Origin: an uncultured Blautia sp.
GTDB taxonomy: Bacteria; Bacillota; Clostridia; Lachnospirales; Lachnospiraceae
Assembly: GCA_934371915.1 (NCBI GenBank)
Contig: CAKROE010000016.1
Span: forward strand, 1 to 37,009
Direction of reading: 5' to 3'
Length of the DNA stretch: 37,009 nucleotides
A program made the translations under genes and the position numbers. Below, piece by piece: positions 15,160 through 22,170 of this stretch; position 1 is the stretch's first letter, and the number at the start of each line of letters is the position of its first letter. The notes below the pieces were generated by a model, which searched no databases, was not told the origin of the DNA, and was given only the letters and a program-made list of their open reading frames with translations.

Positions 15160-15996
15160 ATGTTGTACAGGATAGCAAAGATTTTAAATCACAATTCCTT
15201 TTTGGGAATTCAGGATGAAAACAATCAGGAATGTCTGGTTATGGGAAAGGGTGTGGCTTTTGGCAAAAAGGTCGGACAGATCGTGCCGGCTGCCGCAGAA
15301 GCGAAGGTTTACTCTTTGAAGGAGATGACGGAGAGAGGTGATGCCAAAGATATCATCAAATCCGTTTCGCCGCTCTGTCTCGAGCTTGCAAATGAAGTGC
15401 TGAGCCGGGCAGAAAAGGAATTCGAAAAAGTAGACCGCACGATACTTTTTACCATGGCAGATCATCTTGATTTTGCAATCCGCCGTATTCAGAACGGTGA
15501 GCAGATCAGCAATCCTCTGACAGATGATATCCGTGTCATGTTTTATAAAGAATATAAGGTGGCTTCCTGTATCCGCGAGCTTCTTAAGGAAAAACTGCAG
15601 ATTGAGATTGACGACCATGAGATCGGATACATTGCACTCCATGTACATGCCGCAGTTGTCGACGAAAACGTCTCACAGGCAATGGAGATCGCAAGGACTG
15701 TCCGTGAATGTATTTCTCTGGTTGAGAAGGAAACTGGAAATTCCATTGATGTTATGTCTCTCGGCTATAATCGTCTGATGAACCATGTACGTTATATGGT
15801 TGCAAGAGCGATTCATGGAGAGAAACTCAAAATGAATCTGAATGAATATATGTCAGTGAAGTTCCCGGGTCCGTATCTGGCAGCAGAACGTATCTGCCGT
15901 CAGATGGAAAAAAGCCTGAAACTTCCGGTTCCGGATATCGAGATCGGATATCTCGCCATGCATCTGGAGAGGATGTTAGACAGTGATCCGGAATAA
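15160..15996 (+). CDS. BglG/LicT/GlcT-type PRD transcription antiterminator
   Basis: A 278-residue RNA-binding regulator. The CAT RNA-binding domain is at about 1-55 (MLYRIAKILNHNSFL), PRD1 at about 65-170 with His102 and His161, and PRD2 at about 175-278 with His209 and His268. In this family EIIB- and HPr-dependent phosphorylation of these histidines sets whether the protein binds its RAT and blocks termination. The likely target is the leader at 12811-12891. The gene sits between the EIICBA and HPr genes, so it would be autoregulated. GGGGAAAG precedes the ATG. Confidence 0.93.
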   Translation: MLYRIAKILNHNSFLGIQDENNQECLVMGKGVAFGKKVGQIVPAAAEAKVYSLKEMTERGDAKDIIKSVSPLCLELANEVLSRAEKEFEKVDRTILFTMADHLDFAIRRIQNGEQISNPLTDDIRVMFYKEYKVASCIRELLKEKLQIEIDDHEIGYIALHVHAAVVDENVSQAMEIARTVRECISLVEKETGNSIDVMSLGYNRLMNHVRYMVARAIHGEKLKMNLNEYMSVKFPGPYLAAERICRQMEKSLKLPVPDIEIGYLAMHLERMLDSDPE

Positions 15997-16075
15997 GATA
16001 CAGCAAAATAAATCGCACCGCGGTGTGAAAATGATTTAGTAAAAGAAAAAATGTAATATAAAAGGAGATAAAATT

Positions 16076-16333
16076 ATGAAAACATTCGAGTACACAATCA
16101 AAGACGAACTGGGAATCCACGCAAGACCGGCAGGACTTCTTGTAAAAGAAGCCAAAAAATTCGAGTCTGAATGCACCATCACAAAAGATGGCAAAACCAA
16201 AAAACTGACACAGCTTATGATGCTGATGTCCCTCGGTGTAAAACAGGGTGATACTGTAACAGTATCTGTAGATGGCGCTGATGAAGATGCAGCAGTTGCA
16301 GCACTGAAAGAATTCTTTGAAAACAACTTATAA
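16076..16333 (+). CDS. ptsH: Phosphocarrier protein HPr without Ser-46
   Basis: An 85-residue soluble phosphocarrier that passes phosphate from EI to the sugar permeases. The active His15 is in GIHARPAG. Where most Firmicute HPr proteins have the regulatory Ser46 of LKSIMGVMSLG, this one has Q46 in the aligned segment LTQLMMLMSLG, so HPr kinase could not modify that position. AAAGGAG lies before the ATG. The EI gene follows 58 bp downstream. Confidence 0.95.
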   Translation: MKTFEYTIKDELGIHARPAGLLVKEAKKFESECTITKDGKTKKLTQLMMLMSLGVKQGDTVTVSVDGADEDAAVAALKEFFENNL

Positions 16334-16391
16334 TTCACCGGAACGATCATATTTACTTTTGGCAGATGTGAATTCAGGGAGGAAATAAGAA

Positions 16392-18020
16392 ATGCAGTGT
16401 TTTCAGGGAAAATCTGTATATAAGGGAATCGCAATGGGGCCTGTTGTGGTTCTTAAGAAAAATGATTATCAGGTGAAACGTACCAGAATCGAAGACGCAG
16501 AGGCAGAAGCTGCACGTGTGGACGTGGCACTGAAAGCTTCTCAGGAGCAGCTTCAGAAACTTTATGACAAAGCGGTCAAAGAAGTCGGAGAGGCCAGTGC
16601 GGCAATCTTCGAAGTACATCAGATGATGCTGGAGGATGAGGATTATCTGGAAGCAATCCAGAGCATGATCCGCACCGAACAGGTCAATGCCGAGTATGCA
16701 GTTGCAGTTACCGGCGACAATTTTGCAGAAATGTTTGCTTCTATGGATGATGATTACATGAAAGCACGTTCCGCGGATATTAAGGACATTTCCGAGCGTC
16801 TTGTCCGCAACTTAAGCGGTCAGGGAGATGTGGACTTAAGCTCGATCGCACCGTCTGTGATCGTTGCAGATGATTTAAGCCCGAGTGAGACTGTACAGAT
16901 GGATAAGGACAAGATCCTTGCATTTGTAACAGTTCATGGTTCTACAAATTCTCATACTGCAATCCTTGCACGTATGATGAATATTCCGGCACTGATTGGT
17001 GTGAAGATGGATCTGGAAGAACTTCAGACCGGAATGACTGCTGTTGTAGATGGTTTTGGGGGAAAAGTGACTTTTGAGCCGGATGAAGAACTCAAAACAC
17101 AGACCGAAGCCAGAATGCAGGAAGAAGAAGAAAAACTGAAACTTCTTCAGGAACTGAAAGGTAAAGAAAATGTTACTCTGGATGGATGCAAGATCAATAT
17201 CTATGCAAATATCGGAAGCGTTGGCGATATCGGCTATGTAATGGAAAATGATGCCGGCGGAATCGGACTTTTCAGAAGTGAATTCCTGTATCTCGGAAGA
17301 AATGATTTCCCGACAGAAGAAGAGCAGTTCCAGGCATACAAACAGGCTGTACAGATGATGGCAGGAAAGAAAGTGATCATTCGTACACTGGATATCGGAG
17401 CTGATAAACAGGTAGATTATTTTAACCTCGGAAACGAGGACAACCCGGCAATGGGTTACCGTGCGATCCGTATTTGTCTGAAACAGCCGGAGATCTTTAA
17501 GACACAGCTTCGTGCACTTCTCCGTGCTGCTGTTTATGGAAATCTTTCCATTATGTATCCGATGATCACTTCTACAGAAGAAGTAAAACGAATCTACGAA
17601 ATCGTTGCAGAAGTGGAAGAAGAGCTGAAAGCACAGGAAATTCAGTATAAGATTCCGGAACAGGGAATCATGATCGAAACTCCTGCAGCAGCGATCATCA
17701 GTGACAGACTTGCAGAGATGGTAGACTTCTTCAGTATCGGAACCAACGATCTGACGCAGTATACACTGGCAATCGATCGTCAGAATGAAAAACTTGACGA
17801 GTTCTACAACCCACATCATGAGGCACTTCTCCGCATGATCCAGATGGTAGTGGATAATGCGCACAAGTGCGGTAAATGGGCCGGTATCTGTGGAGAACTT
17901 GGTGCAGATGTGACTCTGACAGAGCAGTTCGTACGCATGGGACTGGATGAGCTTTCCGTAGCACCGTCCATGGTTCTGAAGCTTCGTAAGATCGTAAGAG
18001 AGATGAAAGTGGAAGAATAA
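16392..18020 (+). CDS. ptsI: PTS enzyme I
   Basis: A 542-residue cytoplasmic phosphotransferase that takes phosphate from phosphoenolpyruvate and gives it to HPr. The N-terminal half carries the active His188 in GSTNSHTAILAR. The C-terminal PEP-binding barrel shows GGIGLFRSEFLYL, TLDIGADKQ, NPAMGYRAIRICL and SIGTNDLTQYTLAIDR, with the catalytic Cys in WAGICGELG. Length is slightly under the usual 570-575 residues but every core motif is present. GGAGGAAATAAGAA precedes the ATG. It is the last gene of the PTS unit and a terminator follows. Confidence 0.97.
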   Translation: MQCFQGKSVYKGIAMGPVVVLKKNDYQVKRTRIEDAEAEAARVDVALKASQEQLQKLYDKAVKEVGEASAAIFEVHQMMLEDEDYLEAIQSMIRTEQVNAEYAVAVTGDNFAEMFASMDDDYMKARSADIKDISERLVRNLSGQGDVDLSSIAPSVIVADDLSPSETVQMDKDKILAFVTVHGSTNSHTAILARMMNIPALIGVKMDLEELQTGMTAVVDGFGGKVTFEPDEELKTQTEARMQEEEEKLKLLQELKGKENVTLDGCKINIYANIGSVGDIGYVMENDAGGIGLFRSEFLYLGRNDFPTEEEQFQAYKQAVQMMAGKKVIIRTLDIGADKQVDYFNLGNEDNPAMGYRAIRICLKQPEIFKTQLRALLRAAVYGNLSIMYPMITSTEEVKRIYEIVAEVEEELKAQEIQYKIPEQGIMIETPAAAIISDRLAEMVDFFSIGTNDLTQYTLAIDRQNEKLDEFYNPHHEALLRMIQMVVDNAHKCGKWAGICGELGADVTLTEQFVRMGLDELSVAPSMVLKLRKIVREMKVEE

Positions 18021-18046
18021 TATAATAATATAATAATGTGAATAAA

Positions 18047-18097
18047 AGCCTTCGGATAATGCAAATATGTGGAAAACATTTATCCGGAGGTTTTTTT
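18047..18097 (+). terminator. Terminator after ptsI
   Basis: CCTTCGGATAA pairs with TTATCCGGAGG, followed by seven T. A run of TAATAA-type repeats lies between the stop codon and the stem. Confidence 0.88.
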
Positions 18098-18180
18098 GTA
18101 TAATCGTAAATGGTATTTGACAGATGAATATGTGGGATAACAGGAATGCCGAGGCATTCTTGAATGGAAAATGCAATTAA

Positions 18181-18211
18181 TGCGTAACTGGTAAAGTTCA
18201 GTGCGTAGCTG
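18181..18211. promoter_or_regulatory. Direct repeats, candidate LytTR operator of the two-component genes
   Basis: TGCGTAACTG (18181-18190) and TGCGTAGCTG (18202-18211) are spaced exactly 21 bp apart, the geometry LytTR regulators prefer (two 9-bp sites, two helix turns). A -10-like TATGAT lies at 18238-18243, about 27 bp downstream. The neighbouring gene encodes a LytTR response regulator, so autoregulation is likely. Confidence 0.5.
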
Positions 18212-18315
18212 TGTGTTTCAAAGAAAGTATAGATATAGTATGATTATATATAGCAAAAACTCACAGATTCATCTATTATTATTTTATCAGCTTACAATTA
18301 TCAGGAGGTGAATCT

Positions 18316-19020
18316 ATGCGGATTGCTGTTGTAGAAGACAACGATTCAGAGGCAGCGGTGCTTGATAAATACCTGAAAAAATTTGCAGAAGAAAATGATC
18401 TGCAGATAGACTGCTCGAGATTTTCAGATGGAAATGAGGTGGTCAGAGAGTACCAGTGTACCTGGGATCTGATTTTGCTGGATATTGAAATGCCATTGAT
18501 GAATGGAATGGAAGCAGCCAGGAAAATACGTGAAAAGGATTCTGAGGTTATCATCATTTTTATTACCCAGATGGCACAGTATGCAATTGAAGGGTATTCT
18601 GTAAAAGCACTGGATTATGTCCTGAAACCAGTAAATTATGGTATGTTTGCCATGAAAATGAGACGCGTCCTACATGAGTTTCAGATGAAGCAGACAGATT
18701 TCATACTTTTGCAGAAAAAGTCTCAGATGTATAAGTTACCACTGGAGGCTCTTTGCTATGTGGAAGTTTATGGGCATACGATTATTTATCATACACTGGA
18801 AGAAGAAATATCCATAACCGGATCAAGGACGATCAAACAAATCGAGAAGGAACTGACCGATAAGGGTTTTTTCAGGTGCCATCAGTGCTTTCTGGTCAAT
18901 TTAAACCACGTAAAACAGTATGATAAAGAAAGCGTACAGATAGATGGGAAAGAGATTCCGATCAGCAGAAGCAGGCGTAAAGAATTTTTACAGGCACTGA
19001 TGAGTTACTGGGGAGGATGA
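18316..19020 (+). CDS. LytTR-family response regulator
   Basis: A 234-residue DNA-binding regulator of the AgrA/LytR type. The receiver domain (about 1-120) has the acidic pair E7/D8 near the start, phospho-acceptor Asp56 in LLDIEMP and Lys104 in LKPV. The LytTR DNA-binding domain (about 135-232) shows LCYVEVYGHTI, FFRCHQCFLVNLNHV and the ISRSRRKEF end. AGGAGGTG precedes the ATG. The kinase gene begins 4 bp after the stop codon, so the two are co-transcribed. Direct repeats that suit a LytTR dimer lie upstream of this gene and upstream of the polysaccharide operon, suggesting what it regulates. Confidence 0.95.
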   Translation: MRIAVVEDNDSEAAVLDKYLKKFAEENDLQIDCSRFSDGNEVVREYQCTWDLILLDIEMPLMNGMEAARKIREKDSEVIIIFITQMAQYAIEGYSVKALDYVLKPVNYGMFAMKMRRVLHEFQMKQTDFILLQKKSQMYKLPLEALCYVEVYGHTIIYHTLEEEISITGSRTIKQIEKELTDKGFFRCHQCFLVNLNHVKQYDKESVQIDGKEIPISRSRRKEFLQALMSYWGG

Positions 19021-19024
19021 GAAG

Positions 19025-20389
19025 ATGAATTATATGTTTTCTGATATATTCAGGTTAGATCCACTACAGAGGTCGTTGATTGTGGCAATTTTATATATGA
19101 TTCCGCTTAAAAAACGTAAAAATTATTGGCGTAATCTTGGAAGTGGCATAGCAGTGTGCCTTTTATGTGCTCCATTGATCAGGATATATACCAGATGGTC
19201 AGTACAAACGTTCAGATATGAACTGTTTGAAAAGTCACCTTATTTGTTTCTTCTGCAGACTTTTCTGAAAACAACGGCAGATCTTTTACAATATCTGGTG
19301 TTGGTTACTCTGATATTTTATTTTTGCTGTAATATTCGAAAAAAAAGCGCAGTGTATGGAGCAACATGTGCATATCTTACCCAGGATCTGGCATATACCA
19401 TATTTGTTTTTCTGATGCCGGAATACGTACATCAGAGCAGAGATTCCCTGAATTTTACGGCTCTTGCGGGAAAAGTTCTGGTAATGGTCATTGTTTACAG
19501 CCTGATCTATCTGTTTTTTGCAAAAAAAATCGTACTGAATGGAGAATATCCGCTTAACAGTACATCGTCACTTGGGATGATGTTGGGTATTATAGCAGCA
19601 GGAAAAACACTGGGCTCCTGTGCAAGAATCAGTTACGATGTACAGCAGAGTTTTTATTTTAATATTATCCTTTTGTATGATCTGTTAGTGACATTTGCGG
19701 TACTGGTTTTGCAGATGATATTGCGTCGGGAAGAAATCTACAAAATGAAAATAGAATCAGAAAAGAGTTTTCGTGAAGCACAATATCGTCAGTATCAGTT
19801 ATTTCGTTCTAATATAACTAGTATTAACCATAAATGTCATGATCTGAAACATATGATTTCTGCATTGCGTGCAGAAAAAGATGTAAATAATCAGGAGGAA
19901 AGGCTGAAAGAACTGGAAAGTTCCGTAATGATTTATGAAAGTCAGATGAATACAGGAAATAAAAATCTGGATGCAATTTTGACAAATACGTGTATGCAGT
20001 GTAACCAGAAAAATATTCAGTGGACATGTATGGCAGAGGGACAAATTCTGGATTTTATGGATGCGCTGGATATGTATATCATGCTGGGAAATGCGCTGGA
20101 TAATGCTGTTGAAAATCTGGAAACAATTGCGGACCCGGAATGCAGATTCCTGGTTGTAAATATCTGGAAAAAAGGTGCACTTGCGTTTATCAAAATAGAA
20201 AATTACTGCGAAAAACAGGTTGAATTTCTGAATGGGATTCCGCAGACGACTAAAGAAGATGTACAGGAGCATGGATTCGGCAGCAGAAGTATACGTGATA
20301 TTGTAGAAAAATATCATGGTGAATTGAAGATTTCATTATCGCATAATATATTTGCAGTAAATATTATGATGCCTGCAAATATTACGTAA
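19025..20389 (+). CDS. GHKL-type membrane sensor kinase
   Basis: A 454-residue sensor of the AgrC-like class. Residues 1 to about 235 contain six or seven membrane segments and no large outside domain, as in peptide-sensing kinases. A coiled stretch follows, then the phosphoacceptor region with His272 in HKCHDLKH. The GHKL ATPase domain has an N-box (NALDNAVE) and a G-box (GFGSRSI). GGGGAGGATGAG precedes the ATG, inside the end of the regulator gene. No AgrB/AgrD-like peptide genes are seen nearby, so the signal is unknown. The polysaccharide operon begins 180 bp downstream. Confidence 0.93.
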   Translation: MNYMFSDIFRLDPLQRSLIVAILYMIPLKKRKNYWRNLGSGIAVCLLCAPLIRIYTRWSVQTFRYELFEKSPYLFLLQTFLKTTADLLQYLVLVTLIFYFCCNIRKKSAVYGATCAYLTQDLAYTIFVFLMPEYVHQSRDSLNFTALAGKVLVMVIVYSLIYLFFAKKIVLNGEYPLNSTSSLGMMLGIIAAGKTLGSCARISYDVQQSFYFNIILLYDLLVTFAVLVLQMILRREEIYKMKIESEKSFREAQYRQYQLFRSNITSINHKCHDLKHMISALRAEKDVNNQEERLKELESSVMIYESQMNTGNKNLDAILTNTCMQCNQKNIQWTCMAEGQILDFMDALDMYIMLGNALDNAVENLETIADPECRFLVVNIWKKGALAFIKIENYCEKQVEFLNGIPQTTKEDVQEHGFGSRSIRDIVEKYHGELKISLSHNIFAVNIMMPANIT

Positions 20390-20422
20390 ATATTACAAAT
20401 AAAATAAACATATATTACAAAT
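20380..20422. promoter_or_regulatory. Phased direct repeats upstream of the polysaccharide promoter
   Basis: TATTACAAAT occurs at 20391-20400 and 20413-20422 (22-bp period), and a related TATTACGTAA at 20380-20389 (11 bp earlier, overlapping the end of the kinase gene). The last copy ends 14 bp before the -35 box. Two sites separated by 12 bp match the usual LytTR arrangement. The core TTAC(A/G) resembles the reverse complement of the TGCGTARCTG repeats before the regulator gene. The region is A+T-rich, so chance similarity is possible. Confidence 0.45.
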
Positions 20423-20436
20423 TTATAAAATAAGTA

Positions 20437-20465
20437 TTGCAAAAATAGAAATGACAGTATATAAT
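20437..20465 (+). promoter_or_regulatory. Promoter of the polysaccharide operon
   Basis: TTGCAA at 20437-20442, a 17-bp spacer and TATAAT at 20460-20465. AATACC (20463-20468) and GGTATT (20478-20483) form a small hairpin at the predicted transcript start, followed by T-rich sequence; it may be a weak attenuator or a recruitment site for an antitermination factor. Confidence 0.75.
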
Positions 20466-20569
20466 ACCAAATCAAGAGGTATTGTAACTGTTATTTTTAT
20501 TTTTGCTTTATTTTTTGTGTATGTTTAAAAATCTGAATGAATTTTCAGTGAGAAAGGATTTTTTGACAG

Positions 20570-21391
20570 ATGAGTAATGAATTTATGGATACAGATAAGC
20601 CGGCAATGGTTGAAAAAGCGAAATATATAGCAGAACTTGCCAGAAGAGATAATCTTGAGAATGTTAACAGACACTCGCAGAAAGTTCATCCAAAGAAAAG
20701 TTTTTACCTGAGATACGGAAAAAGAATATTGGACCTGATGATTGCAATACCGGCCTGTGTCATACTTGCTCCGGTGAATCTTGTACTTGCATGCGTGACA
20801 TTTCTGGATGTGGGAAATCCGATTCTGTTCCGACAGAAGAGGACAGGGAAAAATGGGATTCCATTTTTTCTGGTGAAGTTTCGAAACATGACGGAAGCGA
20901 AAGATGCATATGGGAATCTGCTTCCGCCAGATAAGCGTGTAACAAAGTTTGGAAAATTCGTACGTAAGTATTCACTGGATGAGCTGCTTAATTTCTGGAG
21001 CATTTTGAGAGGTGAAATGTCATTCATCGGTCCACGACCGTTACCGGTAGAATTTCAGGACAGATTTTCTGAGAGACATCGGATGAGGGCGGCAGTGCGA
21101 CCGGGACTGGAATGTCCAGGACTCTTTTCAAAAAACAAGGTGCGTTATTATCAGGAACAGTTTGAAGATGACATCTGGTATGTGGAGAATGTAAGTTTTC
21201 TGGTGGACTGTAAACTGTGTTTAAGACTGATACAGATGGTATTGAATACCAGAGAAAGAAATGATCATGCAATTGTCGGAGGTGGTGAGTTTCTTGGATA
21301 TAACGAGAATGGAAATGCATTCAGCATGAGAAATATCCCTCCGAAGTATGAAGAAGCATATCAGAGATATATCAGGAAATATGGAAAGTGA
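20570..21391 (+). CDS. Polysaccharide-initiating sugar-phosphate transferase
   Basis: A 273-residue membrane enzyme of the bacterial sugar transferase family (PF02397). It would move the first sugar-phosphate onto undecaprenyl phosphate to begin each repeat unit. One hydrophobic helix lies at about 52-78 (KRILDLMIAIPACVIL). The catalytic domain has RQKRTGKNG, VKFRNM, SLDELLNFWSILRGEMSFIGPRPL and RPGLECPG. It is the short form without the four-helix N-terminal domain; a 45-residue charged segment precedes the helix. AAGGA lies 12 nt before the ATG, a rather long spacing. It is the first gene of the operon. The sugar cannot be deduced. Confidence 0.93.
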   Translation: MSNEFMDTDKPAMVEKAKYIAELARRDNLENVNRHSQKVHPKKSFYLRYGKRILDLMIAIPACVILAPVNLVLACVTFLDVGNPILFRQKRTGKNGIPFFLVKFRNMTEAKDAYGNLLPPDKRVTKFGKFVRKYSLDELLNFWSILRGEMSFIGPRPLPVEFQDRFSERHRMRAAVRPGLECPGLFSKNKVRYYQEQFEDDIWYVENVSFLVDCKLCLRLIQMVLNTRERNDHAIVGGGEFLGYNENGNAFSMRNIPPKYEEAYQRYIRKYGK

Positions 21392-21401
21392 GAGACAGAA
21401 A

Positions 21402-22148
21402 ATGCCAGATCTTTTAAAAAACAAGGTGTGTCTGATAACGGGAGCATCGAGGGGAATCGGGAAAGCTGTGGCGACCTTATTTGCAGGAGAAGGAGCAAAA
21501 GTTATTGTAAATGTCAGAAGACCGGGGAGTGCAGAACAGTGGATCAGAGAGAGTCCGTATCATGAACTGATTGAAGAAAGGTGTTTTGATATTACGGTAC
21601 AGCAGGAAGTGCAGAACAATATCCTGAAAATAAAAAGAAAATATGGACGGATTGATGTTCTGGTAAATAATGCGGGGGTTGAGTTTAATGAACTGATCGG
21701 AATGATTTCAGAAGTGCATACACAGAAAATGTTTCAGGTAAATGTATTCGGGATGATCAATATGATACAGGCAGTGAGTAGAATTATGAGCAGAAATGAG
21801 AATGGCGGAAGTATCATAAATATTTCTTCACTGACCGGTCTGAGGGGAAATGCAGGCCAGATGGTTTATTCTGCAACGAAGGGTGCGGTTATTGCACTGA
21901 CACGATCAGCAGCAAAAGAACTTGCTCCTCAGAAAATACGTGTGAATTCTATTGCACCGGGGTTGACGCGAACGGAAATGATGGAACAGACGGAAAAAGA
22001 AAAGCTGAAATCCAGAGTGCAGAATATCCGAATGGGAAGAATTGCAGAACCGGAAGATATTGCAGGCGGCTGCCTTCTGCTGGCATCAGATCATGCAGGA
22101 TATATTTCAGGACAGATACTTTCAGTAGACGGATGCACCATTATGTGA
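21402..22148 (+). CDS. SDR-family oxidoreductase, FabG-like
   Basis: A 248-residue NAD(P)-dependent enzyme. The cofactor motif TGASRGIG lies near residue 14, then NNAG, the catalytic Ser in INISS, and YSATK with the catalytic Tyr and Lys. The end (GGCLLLASDHAGYISGQILSVDGC) is typical of 3-oxoacyl reductase-like members. Upstream in-frame ATGs at 21348 and 21381 overlap the previous gene; starting at 21402 gives the usual family length. Its place in a polysaccharide operon suggests sugar or acyl-group reduction. Because the same operon has an acyl carrier protein and acyl ligase, reduction of a 3-oxoacyl group is one possibility, but this is inference. Confidence 0.9.
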   Translation: MPDLLKNKVCLITGASRGIGKAVATLFAGEGAKVIVNVRRPGSAEQWIRESPYHELIEERCFDITVQQEVQNNILKIKRKYGRIDVLVNNAGVEFNELIGMISEVHTQKMFQVNVFGMINMIQAVSRIMSRNENGGSIINISSLTGLRGNAGQMVYSATKGAVIALTRSAAKELAPQKIRVNSIAPGLTRTEMMEQTEKEKLKSRVQNIRMGRIAEPEDIAGGCLLLASDHAGYISGQILSVDGCTIM

Positions 22149-22170
22149 GGAAACAGAGACGGAGAGAAAG

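Noticed and set aside
18146..18161. GAATGC...GCATTC palindrome as an operator of the two-component genes.
   Set aside because: The arms are only 6 bp with a 4-nt centre, and it lies further upstream than the 21-bp-spaced repeats, which fit a LytTR regulator much better.
16875..18176. A 433-codon minus-strand ORF opposite ptsI, and similar long ones opposite the BMP gene (4234-5145) and permease 1 (6980-8080).
   Set aside because: They are frame shadows of well-identified genes, with no ribosome sites and cysteine/histidine-rich translations typical of antisense reading.
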